From positions 3,043,001-3,107,000 of the forward strand of contig NC_088326.1 of the NCBI RefSeq assembly GCF_910592395.1: DNA of 64,000 bases, written 5' to 3'. This document shows, in pieces, positions 34,578 to 45,162 of the stretch. The notes beneath the pieces were generated by a model. The model did not search any database and was not told the origin of the DNA. It saw only the letters and a list, made by a program, of their open reading frames with translations. The translations under genes and the position numbers were made by a program. Each line of letters opens with the position of its first letter. Within the stretch, counting starts at the first letter, position 1. The DNA comes from Lineus longissimus (Eukaryota > Nemertea > Pilidiophora > Heteronemertea > Lineidae).

Positions 34578-35281
34578 TGTGACTCGCTCTACCAAAACTA
34601 GGCGCTTGTCGGATCTGAACTCGACAGGTTGGTACGGACTTGTTGTTCATTTCCCTATTGTAGACCTTTTGTGAAATCTATTACAAACTGATTTGGTCAC
34701 ATTTCACAAAAGGTCTACAATAGGGAAATGAACAACAAGTCCGTATCAAACTAGCGAGTTTCCGCATCGCTTACGATTACGATTACGATTTGTGTTTGAC
34801 GTCATCGATTTTTGGTGCTACGACATCCCCAGCGAAATCGTCGATGGTAGTTTCGTCTCGTTCTTACGAGGATTCCGGCTGATCTTCGTAAGTCGAAAAA
34901 CGATTACATGGATTAGCGAAAAGCCTATTTTCCACGCTACATATCAAATTCAAGGTGAACTATTCATTGAATAATACTTTAGAACATATCTGTCAAACAT
35001 AGGAACCGCATTTAATGTGATCAACGGCGATTTTGATCATGTTTTAGCGCCGAGAAAAGTGCACCCAGAGCATGAGAGCAGAGTATAGGGCCTATACTAT
35101 ACAGTACACCAAGTCGTTAATGTGAATGCGGAAACAAAATTTCTGGTTCATGCCGGTTTTGAGAGTATTACGATTACGACTTTGAAATCGTAATCGTAAT
35201 CGTAATCGTAAGCGATGCGGAAACTCCCTATTGTCAAGTTCAGATGCGACAAGCCCCTAGTTTTGGTAGAGCGGGTCACAT
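34578..35281. mobile_element. about 700-bp MITE related to the 193-bp one, with nested inserts
   Basis: The ends are long inverted repeats of about 50 bp (TGTGACTCGCTCTACCAAAA at left, TTTTGGTAGAGCGGGTCACA at right). Inside, 34632-34746 is a hairpin with arms of about 45 bp (GGACTTGTTGTTCATTTCCC and inverse). A separate TIR unit is at 34757-35227. Confidence 0.8.
34757..35227. mobile_element. nested TIR element with GATTAC-repeat ends
   Basis: Left end GAGTTTCCGCATCGCTTACG followed by (ATTACG)n, right end the inverse (CGTAAGCGATGCGGAAACTC). It has no coding frame and sits inside the 700-bp MITE, so it is the younger insertion. Confidence 0.75.
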
Positions 35282-37143
35282 TTTGTGTTCAATAAGGAAG
35301 GTTCCAATGACATATGACAGGGCCCACAGAACATCTCCAGTAATTAGTTATACATGTACAATACACGGACAACGTTAGTGCCATTATAAAAATCAGCAAA
35401 TTAAATTAATATCTGTAAGAATTAGTGACGTAAAATTGTTACAAACAAATAGAAATATTAGGATTTAAAGGGACAACAGACTAAGGCATGAAATAATGTT
35501 GCATCTAAATGGTGTAAATAGAAAGTTATATTAGTTAAATCTTGCTCTCGATATCTGAATTCTTTGCAAAGATTTTCTGCGAGATGGCAGAGACACCTAT
35601 AGGGGACTTTGTATAACTTAATCTGGCCCATCAAGCCCCTGCCTATAGAATCCCTTTAAAGACGGCTTTCAAGAAGAAAAATGTTAAAGCCACTGTCCCT
35701 TTAAATCCTGATCTTGATCCTGATCACATAAAGAACAGAAACTGAGAAAGACAAATATGTTTATGTGGCATAATATTTATAAAATCTAACATAAAAAATA
35801 AAACATACACAGAATTATAATAACCGATTCACCCTTAATAAAGCTTGAAGTCCAGGACTCATTTAGAGCTACCCATAAAGTATGTATCCATTTTTCAGGC
35901 CAACTGCTTCCCTCTATGCACAAAAAACAAAAAATCATCTTGTACCGGCCTAATATCAGGTTTACATAGGATTAACGTTGTCATTTGTCATGGTTCACTT
36001 GTTACACTTTGTGAATCCTATGTAGCCCGCCATTGGAAATGACTCGTTCGTTTTACACCCTTTCATTGCCAGTGGCGCTTTTGATCCAGATTGAAAATCT
36101 GAAATACTATTAAAACCATGCCACATTGGTATTCATTTGAAAGCACTCACTGAGAGCTTTCTAATGAATACCTATGTAATAGGGTTGTGGTACTCCCTTC
36201 TCAGTTTGGTTCACATCTTTAATACGGTCAATACATCTTGGCAGTGAAGGGTTAATATGAAATCCTACGTCGCGTTTGTAAACCCAGTCAATTACAGGTG
36301 GACACAGATTTACTTTTCAGACGACCTCTTCCTTGAAGTGGAAGTGTGTACATACTTCAGGGATGGCCCCCTTTGCAGAAATTCCGCCACCACAATATAC
36401 ATGCAGCTTAAAATACTCGTACATTTTGAAAAGTTTTTGTATTCAGTCTGTACCTTGGCTTGAGAACCAACAGAAAGGGAATCGCTTATTTACATGTAAC
36501 AGAGACAGCAACATTGTGGGCCCAGTCGGGCCAGCTTTCAGATATAAACAAAGTCTGTCAGACTGCTTAACCCCAAGGGATTCACCCAGTACTTTCATCA
36601 ACAGAGCACTGTAATTTATAGCAATTATACCTACGTGCAACTACGAAAAGTGAAATCATAAATAATAAGAGTGCAACTACTATATCCATGGCAAACTGAG
36701 CAACTGTTACATGTAAATTTGCCTACTTTCAGTATTCAATGGCGTAGAGGCCTACTTGAAAGCCGCCTCCAAGAGGAACTTATCAAGAATTTCACAACCA
36801 TGAATTTGAGTAAATAAAATCCGACATAGATTTGTTTAGTTTTGACCACAGGCACCGTCTAGTCACTTGCTGGAACTAGGTCTGTTCATTGTCAGTTCTA
36901 AAAATGACTGGTATGGAAAAGTGGTATACATGTCATTTTAGCCCCTACAGTGTAGAAAACAGCTCGCAATTACGTACCTTACAACCTTATAGAAAAAGGG
37001 GAGCTACTTCCGAAACGCAGCAATGCATTCTTTCTACATAACCTTAATATTATTAATCAATCCATCTTTCCTACCCTCAGAATAATCGCTCAGAATGAAA
37101 AACACAGCCTCGCTCAAGTCTCCATATAAAAATCAAGTCTCGC
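35282..37143. other. non-coding stretch between the MITE complex and FAF2
   Basis: Contains one short palindromic element at 35960-36027 and no gene that I recognise. The FAF2 3' UTR should occupy the end next to 37144. Confidence 0.4.
35960..36027. mobile_element. short hairpin of the TTTACATAGGATTCACG family
   Basis: Arms TACATAGGATTAACG and GTGAATCCTATGTA are inverted with one mismatch around a loop rich in GTCATTTGTCA. Related text occurs at 51211-51580 and 60635-60994. Confidence 0.55.
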
Positions 37144-40100
37144 TCAAGCCTCATTGTCGTGTACAAAAAGCATTTCCTGTTTTAACAGTCCGACTTGCTC
37201 GAATGTTGGAGGGTCAGGCACCTCCTCCGATGGTTCACACGGTAACACCCGACGTGGAAAGTTCGAAACGATTTGGAAGTCGTCCGGTGCTTCATCATGG
37301 CAGAAAACAAAATAATAGAGATACTGCAAGAAAGAAGAGACGACATAAGGATGGAGACAAGAAAAATCGAAGAGATTCTTGAAGTTTTATGGCATTAAAC
37401 TCATTGTAAAGAACACTGAGGAATATATCAGCTATTCTACGAACCAATTATTTGCAAACTTATAGGTAGGCAAGCGGGTTTTCGGTAATACTCCACCAAG
37501 TTCAGACGAGGCCAACTTAGGATCGGACAAAAGATACCCTGTACCCAAGTGTCTATCCCATCAAAACAGTAGAATACCCCAACTCCCAACTTGATGCAGA
37601 CAACCCCCTATAATTATATCTAAACAGTGGCCAGGGCCGTTATATTACTTAGCACGCATACATTGGGAGAGTGAGAACCAAGGAAATTTGGACACTATGT
37701 ATGCGAACACGAACATGAACATGAACAGCACCCCATACCCGAAAGCAAGAGAAAAACTATGCGTAATTTGCCTCACCTTAATTGACTGTGTCTTGAGAAA
37801 TCTTCTATCTAACCTAGTACCATTGGGTAATTTTAAAACGATCCGCACACTCTCTGCGTTGGAACTATCGGGCTCCTCAGGAATTTCCGAACGTAATATA
37901 ATTTTTCTTTGTGCTATTTCCTGCAAGTACAAATGCAGATGATTTATTTCAAAACGTGCTTCAAACATGATAATGACGAAATGATGAAGAGCATGCTTGA
38001 GATGGTACATACTGTATGCTACAGCAAAGATCGGGGACTGTACAATGTATGCCTAAAAGAAGATGATCAAGAGGTATTTTTCTTACAGGAGTGATACCAA
38101 AGTTGGCCTGATTAGACGTGGAACAAAAGCTGTCATTGGAATTCGGTGAGGTGTAAGCAAAAAGAAACGAAGAACTTCCTCAGGGGAGTATTTGAAACAG
38201 CATCGCCAAGTGACCGACTCTCAGCGTTTACAAACGCACTTTTCGGTACCAAGCGAATTTATCTTGAAGTGATACTATGATGTCATTTACAATTTTGCGG
38301 AAATACGTCCGTTTTTAATTGTTGATCACAAATGTAAAGCTCAAATTTTCCATTTTTGATTAGATTTATTATAAAATCGCTGTTTTAATTGAATGTAAAC
38401 CACCGCAACTGCAAAAATGTTCATGTTGTGACGTCATCAACGAAAACGTCGTCGGCGTAGCGCAATTTCAACGGCATCGAAGCGAGCCGTCCATGCGGGA
38501 TTAAAACCATCAATTTCTGGAAAATGTGCATTTCGATTCGAAAACCTTACCGATTTATGAGAAAGTGACGTAGTCATTTGTCAAAAACAGCTAAAACATT
38601 ATATGGTTAAATTTGACACAACTACCCTTTAACCTCTCATTGGAGATTGAACCGCTCCCCTACCTCTAATCGCCTCTGAGCCTCCTCTTCCTTTCTCTTG
38701 ACTTCGTCCTCCTCCTGCTGTTTGATTTCTTCCACCTCGCGTTTCCTCCGCTCTTTTTCTCGGTCCGCTTGTAGCGACAACTCGTACGCAGCGTCCTGCT
38801 GCTCTCGTAGCGATTGGTTGAGACTTCGCTCCTCCCTGTAAAAGTTTACGTCAAAGTTTGTCAGGGGGACAACAAGACGATACGTCAAGAAGGAACAATA
38901 CGACATAATAATTCATAAGCATCAAGCTCTCGTAGCGATTGGTTAAGACTGCAAGGCCTATTAAACTCACCTATCTGCTCTTGCTGCTATCAATGATCCC
39001 TCATTTTCTTCCATGGCTTGTGTTAACTTTGCAGTCAGTTCTGTTGGAGCTGAAATGCAACGAGATTGCAATGAGAATCTAAAAATCTCCAGGTCAATCT
39101 TTCAATCAATCAATCTTGCCATTGTTGTCCACGGGGGGCCCGAGCATGGAACAAGTCAGTTGCACAGCAACTGGTAAATTTTTCTGTGAACAATGGTGTT
39201 TTCTTCATGTACGTACAGGCCAGTGCACATCCTACAAGACTGTCCTCTGCACCAGGAATTATGGCCCAGACACCAATGTCGAGGAAAAACTGTGGGTAAC
39301 ACAGCAGGACCTCGAATCGCCAGGCTGCTTCATCTCTGCCACAGGACTGAAGCTATAGTTTAGGCAGGTTGAACACAGTGGAAGAAGAAGAATTATGTGA
39401 AGGCAAACTTTCAATGTAACATTAGGTGCATCTGGGCGATAAGATGTAAGCCTACTTTGAATCTTACGTTAAAAAGGCTTACCTATAGGCCCCTCTATTC
39501 TTGTGACAACCGTCATTTTATTTTGTCTCAAAACTATTAGAGCTAAAAATGGGTAAGTATTTTCTCGCAGGGCTTGTGAAACTGAAACAAAAAGAAAATC
39601 ATTTCTATTAAAACTAGAATTGTTGAATCCGCAGGTAGACTCTGGAGTCTCCTTCAACTGTGGGTGTCAGTTCAGAGTTTTTATCTACCAACGTTTTGGG
39701 CAATTAAGCTATGACAATGTCACCTCGGAAAGTGTCCGATTTTCAACATTAGGTAGCTCAGAATGTTTGTTGAAATTGATGGCTGCGAATAGTTTGATTG
39801 ACTGAGGCTTGAAAACATGACGTGAAGCTGAAAGTGACATGGTGAGTCATGTGTGGCCCGTTTTAAGGAAATGGCTTGTTTGTTCTTCAAGTCACCCACG
39901 AAAAGTAAACAGTGACACGTCACATAAGAAAACATGAACTCTATACAATCGCAAGTTCAGAGATGTCCTTGTCCATAAACAATATGACCTCTCAGCAAAT
40001 TATTCTTATGAACACCTACCTCTATAACCTTCAGGACTATTTGTGTTACACGCCCAAAATAACATGCGGACGTTGATGAACTCGGAGAGGTCTGGACCAC

Positions 40101-43022
40101 ATAACGTGTCTCTGAAATCGAAGAGGGGAACTGTTTATGATGAAGTACATGTCGATGAAGATGGTTAGTTTATCACTTCAGTCTATGGATACCTGCAGTT
40201 GCAGCTCCCATGATCAGCCCGAGAAAATGTAGGTTATTTTTCCAGTAACTGCTCCAAGGGAGACTCTACATATTGACGAACCATGCAGTACTATACGCAG
40301 GCGAGAATAGGTTAGCTTTTGAAAACGCCATGTCATCACATAGGCCCCCCCCCCAAACATTACATGCTGACCCAAATACAATTGTAAGTAACCTATATAT
40401 AACCTAGGTAAAAAAAGTAACCTCGAAATTACATGTGTCTTGTTTTGATCAGATCAGATCACCAACATGTAGATAGAATTGTACCTCCGTCTTTGCATCA
40501 TTCAGAGCCCCCACCTCAACATTTCAATTCATGCTGACCCAAGTACAAAGGACACTGACCTGCAGAAATTAGGCGTGTCCTGATGATCATCGCCGTGTAG
40601 ATAGACTAGCAAGAATCGCAGCTCTCTCTTGGCGTCATTCAGAGCTTGACTGTAGGTACCCTGGTAAAATGTGGGATGAATTGGTCCGTAACGTTGTTCG
40701 AACTCGCGAATAAATGTCATTACATCACCAAGCGGATCGGTCACATCTAAAAATAGAATCATACAGTGTTCAAATAATCATACGATATTCAATTGACAAT
40801 CAACAGTCCAATTGCCGTTTTCCTCTTCACTGTAAGCCCAAAAATATTCATGCAATCACCGTCATGAGGTCGTGGGTTCAACTATCTAGGGAAGGATCAA
40901 TCCGGTTTTGTCTCCATTGCCTTAAACAGGTCAGCTTTCCCAACATTTTTTCATCTTGTGCCTTGCGCCAACACCAGGGTAACCAAAAACCCCATCAAAG
41001 TGGACAGTAGCTCGAACTAAGACTCCTTCCCCAAGCTGAAGACGGAGTCAAAAAGGCAACAGACCCAATCGGTACCTAACCGTAGTGGAACACAATACTT
41101 ACTTCTTCTAGGATCCGGTCGTAGAAGTCTAACTGAAACAAAAAACATTAAAAATTAGCCCACTTTTTCATCGCACGATGACACATCAAGACTGTTTTTG
41201 AAGTAAGGCAACACTAGGCCTGCCCGTTATTTCATTCATCACTTAAAGGGAGCCTCTATGTATATTTCCATGATTTCCATTGAGTGTGCTCCAATTTTAG
41301 ACTTCCCGAAAAAAAAGGCTCACAAAAGGTACGAGAGTCATTTGTTGCTCAGTTTGACGCAGGTGATGTCTCTTGTTGTCATCCAAAACTAGGCCCCAAT
41401 GTTTTGATTACACAACGTGACTGTGTTTTTTTCTCTAATTAAAACTTACATGTGAATCTAAATATGTCCAATAATGTTGAATACACAAATCGAAATGGAA
41501 AGAAGAGAAAGAAGTAACTCCATTGAAAGATGCCGGTTGGTCGCCGAGGAGCTACTGTAAATATTCTGAAAATAAAAAAATCAGTTTCAGTAAAGATTTT
41601 TTTCTCATGCTTCATTCTTCAAAAGTGTTGTGTGTTGAAGGAAAGGGCCCGGGGATTTCGCTCAAGACTGTTACAAAATTTATCAAATAATCTAACAGAC
41701 AGAGCTCTCTCTCTTCAGAATGAAATATGGAGGCTGAGAATTGCTGTACTTAATAGAGAGTTGTCTTCAATTGAGAGGGTGTCTGCCTTACAGGGGTAAC
41801 TGGAATTACAGTACAACCTCTCTATCAAAGACACCCTCAGGACTGACAAGTGCTGTCCTTAATAGAGAGGTGTCTTGATAAGAGAGGTCAAGTTGAATGG
41901 AAACAACCAATATGGGGCCAAAATTAGTGTCCTTAATAGAGAGGTAGTCCTTAATAGAGAGGTGTCCGCTATGGGAGGTTGCACTGTATGTTATTTCCTC
42001 TTGGTTGTACTGACCTTTGGTCCGAGGGACTAGTATTGACTGGTGGGGTTCTGGGCTCTCTCTGTTGAGTGAATACTGTCGGAGCACCTTCTCTTTCATT
42101 GAATGTGTCCTGAACTGCGACCTGGAAGGGAAAAGCACTAGTGACCAAGGGATCAAATTTGAAGAGTATTTTCAACAGAAAAACCCAGTCGCAATCACAG
42201 AAAGTGAGCCAAAGACAGTGCAAGGATTCGAGCAATTTAAGTTGATGATGAATCAATTTGGACAACTCGTACATTATACACATGGATTCAGGCAAGACTA
42301 ATGTTACTTTCGTTTTCTTTTATATGGTTTTTTTTTAGTGCTTGTATCACATCAGGTATCTCTATCATTCGTACCTCGAGCTCCCAATTGTGAGTCTGTA
42401 AAATATCTCGACATCTATCCATGTCCTCCATTCCAGTCAGGTCCTAGAAAATAAAACACATGATATCAAAATGATTATGAATGACCCCCAGCCATTTTGG
42501 GGGAGGTCACTCACCCCCCTTCAACAAAGAAGGGAGGCTTTTTGATCATGATCATCATCCATGTCATGATGATATGGCATGCTTAACAAACACATCAACA
42601 TCACATGCATTCTAACTCCAGCCTAACCTCTACTCCATCAATTCAACAACACTAACTTCACCAGTCAAATGATGACGTGTATACTACCAAAATAACATCA
42701 AGGAAATTGCACAATCATAGCGGCATCAAAGCATGCAATGGCCGTATGCAATGCATGAATGCCAACACTGCAATGTCTCGCCTACGTGCAACCTGTAATG
42801 CATTGAACATGTACATCGGGCTACACATAAAACTCGGACACAGATATCTGTGGGAAAAACAAGAAAATCACGTAACAGACAAAACCAAACTGAATTGCAT
42901 ATGAAGGAATAACATGAGCTACATCTTTACACGCGTTATTTATTTATTTTAGCAGCTATTATCACCTGGAAATGAAGGAGTTTTTCGGTCTGTTCCGCCG
43001 AAATTTCACCACCCTCCGCCAT
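37144..43022 (-). CDS. FAF2: FAS-associated factor 2 (UBXD8), 443 aa, 12 exons
   Basis: Exons on the minus strand, first to last: 43022-42966, 42443-42375, 42121-42015, 41565-41450, 41132-41103, 40746-40560, 40111-40020, 39581-39483, 39049-38971, 38835-38664, 37920-37777 and 37323-37144. Phases agree throughout, giving 443 aa against 445 in human. Domains in order: UBA (about 6-45), membrane hairpin (about 90-115, YFFLFFPFRFVYSTLLDIF), UAS thioredoxin-like domain (about 128-265, with YQGTYSQALNDAKRELRFLL), charged coiled coil (about 280-340) and a C-terminal UBX domain (about 345-440) with the FPR p97-binding turn (NFPRRVLP). FAF2 sits in the ER and lipid-droplet membrane and recruits p97/VCP in ER-associated degradation. 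Exon 5 is only 30 nt. Introns hold a pogo-like MITE and another repeat. Confidence 0.97.
38265..38632 (+). mobile_element. interspersed repeat, copy B, in FAF2 intron 10
   Basis: Same family and orientation as 23172-23487; this copy is longer, with an extra GTCGTCGGCGTAGCGCAATT block. Its ends (TGAAGTGATACTATGATGTC and ...GACACAACTACCCTTTAA) are imperfectly inverted. It ends 32 bp before FAF2 exon 10. Confidence 0.75.
40850..41090 (+). repeat. SINE-like remnant in FAF2 intron 5
   Basis: Contains GGTCGTGGGTTCAACTATC, a degenerate B box, then a body ending in AGACCCAATCGGTACCTAAC, which resembles the end of the remnant at 22600-22885. Confidence 0.4.
41807..41988. mobile_element. pogo/Tigger-like MITE in FAF2 intron 3
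   Basis: Flanked by TA, with ends CAGTACAACCTCTCTATCAA and GGGAGGTTGCACTG. Internal TGTCCTTAATAGAGAGGTG phrases recur. A partial older copy abuts it at about 41740-41800. Confidence 0.75.
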
Positions 43023-43060
43023 CTTGCCTTTTCATTACGACGGTGGCGGCTCCTCCGATA
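43012..43060 (-). promoter_or_regulatory. FAF2 start region with YY1-type element
   Basis: On the minus strand the start codon lies in GGCAAGATGGCGGAGG, a YY1-type AAGATGGCGG element; upstream is GC-rich text (GGAGGAGCCGCCACCG). YY1 elements overlapping a start codon are common in TATA-less animal genes. Confidence 0.5.
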
Positions 43061-43988
43061 AAATGAAGAACTAGTAGACCATTCTCCCAGCGTCGACAGT
43101 GGTGATCATCGTCGCCAAGCCTGTCTCACTCGACCTACTGACTATGTGACAATTTCAGCGGGTAAATTGGACATTTGGTCCGGCGCCCGGGAGATTGCTA
43201 GCAGACGAAATTTAACAATTTTGACACTAGAGGCGCTGATTTCGTTCAAAATTCGGCACTGGGGCGAGTTTGGAAATTTGATTTACCATCGTTCAAAATA
43301 CACTTTTGAGGAAAGTTTATTATTTGAATGCTCTCTGTACTGTCATGACCGAAACACAAATCTATAAGAACGTAACCTAAAAGGATTTTTTCCCGGTAAA
43401 TTATGTGGCTACGTGGGAAATGTTAATAGAATGAGGCCGGTTACTAAAAACTGTAAAACCAGATAAGAACCGTCGTCCCAATTTTTAGCAAGCCGCTGGT
43501 AGGGGAAACGCTACTTGCTTGCTCTCACGGTACTCGGTGCATCAAAACACCGGTGTTTCGTATGCCCTGGTCGGGTGTAAGTGGTCATAGAACAAGGTCA
43601 GGCAAGTATGCCACGTGGAAAACTTGGTTGCGCCGGCCGCATTCTCTCGCCCGTCTGCCCGAGTTATAAAAAATAAACGGAGACATTCGCCAATTCGCTC
43701 ATTTTCAAATTTAGCGATAGACTATAAAATATCGCGTTTGCTGCTGAAATTTGGTACAGTTAGAGTCGAAGAGTTCGATTTTTTCTCTCGTATTTCCACA
43801 TTACAGCATGCTGTTCCGTTTAAATGCCGGTAAAAGCATGGTGAAAGTAGGCCTACCGATTTAACTGGAAACCCGCGAATCAGCTTTTCGACCACGGCAG
43901 GTTAATTTGAGCCCCAAAGCCACATCATCACTACACTTCATCACCTAATTCACAATTTAAGGAGAACTACATTTTAAATGAAAATTAC
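43023..43988. other. region between FAF2 and the unknown minus-strand gene
   Basis: This should hold the FAF2 promoter and any remaining exons of the gene at 43989-44785. One weak exon candidate is on the minus strand ending near 43342 (acceptor CATGACAG, then about 31 open codons to a stop near 43250), in the right phase, but it has no other support. Confidence 0.3.
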
Positions 43989-44785
43989 CATTCAACTGGT
44001 TTATGGTGAAACCGCGCATTGATTTCAACCGAACTCCGTACTTTACGCGAGCGGATTCGTTTAGAGGTCAGCAAATGATTTTCCTTGATTTCTTCAATTG
44101 TTACCAATGAAACTCTGAACCCATTAACGACCAAGTATCCACGGTCATTGCAGTCGCAATTTAAATCAACCCATTTTTTCTACCATTGAAAAACACAATT
44201 CGCTAAATTATATATACATGTACTTCCGCAGTTTACATCCAGCCCAGCATCTACAGTAAGTGCCGGTAAAACGGATAGTTCCAGCCAAATAAGGCGTTGA
44301 TCTCTACTGTCAATGGAGAGGTTGCGCATCAATACTGACGACTCCCCCAGCCTTCAACGTTGAGAGAGATTTACAGTCGTCTAGCGACAACTTTGATTTA
44401 ACTAAAGTTTTATCAGGGAGTTGTCGCAATGGCGTTTCGGGGCATTTGTGAAAACTTCCTAATAACTACTTGTAAGAATGTTTTAAACTACAATTCGGGC
44501 ATGAGCAGAAGGGTAGGCCTAAATGAAGTCATGGTGATGGCTTACGACTTGGATGACGGCGGCTTCGTTATATAATCCATATTTTGCACAGGTCTTATTT
44601 GGAATATCAAAATCATTGTTCGGATACAGATGATGTCTCAATAAGAAAGTTTGCAAAAATTCAGTTAAATTGAAGATTTCGCTAGACGGCTGTAAACCTA
44701 CTTCAGAGTTTGGGAGTTCTTGGCGCAAAATCTCTCTAATGATCGAAGAGAAAACCGGCCGTCTCAACAGACAAACATTGCCCAT
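43989..44785 (-). CDS. unrecognised gene, first two exons
   Basis: Exon 1 is 44785-44546 (80 codons, starting MGNVCLLRRPVFSSIIREIL, donor GTAAGC) and exon 2 is 44179-43989 (63 codons plus 2 nt, starting KKWVDLNCDCNDRGYLVVNG, donor GTAATT). Both junctions agree in phase 0. Composition is protein-like, with alternating hydrophobic and charged residues and no signal peptide or membrane segment. An MGN start could be N-myristoylated (inference). I do not recognise the family and could not find the terminal exons, which must lie before FAF2 at 43022 unless the gene encloses it. A promoter-like ETS/YY1 pair lies 75-100 bp upstream. Confidence 0.5.
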
Positions 44786-44857
44786 CCTTGACGTATGAAC
44801 TTGTAATCCTATTGATCCCCATATTGGTTTGTGCAGCACTCAAATTTACCACTTTCC

Positions 44858-44884
44858 AATAGCAGCCATCTTGGACTTCCGGTC
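44858..44884 (-). promoter_or_regulatory. ETS plus YY1 motif, start region of the unknown gene
   Basis: The minus strand reads CCGGAAGTCCAAGATGGCTG, an ETS site directly before a YY1-type AAGATGGC, followed by GCTATTGG, an inverted CCAAT box. This lies about 80-100 bp before the start codon at 44785. Confidence 0.55.
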
Positions 44885-45162
44885 ACCAATTAGGCAATCG
44901 GAAGCCCTGTTTACAATCGATGCTTTCCCGTCGGACAAGCATGATACGTGTCTTCTGATTGGCCATTACCGACTCCCGGCTTGCTGCTTGAGGAAAAGGG
45001 GCGAATGGCAATATACTGATAAAAAATGATGAAATCGGTTTGATATTTGTCACGCGCGCGTAGGACAGGATAAAACCGGGCCGACAGGATGTCCTTGCAT
45101 TTTAGCTATAAGCTTACATCATGCGTTTATACCAAGCTGTGGATTTCAGTTGATTTGACATC

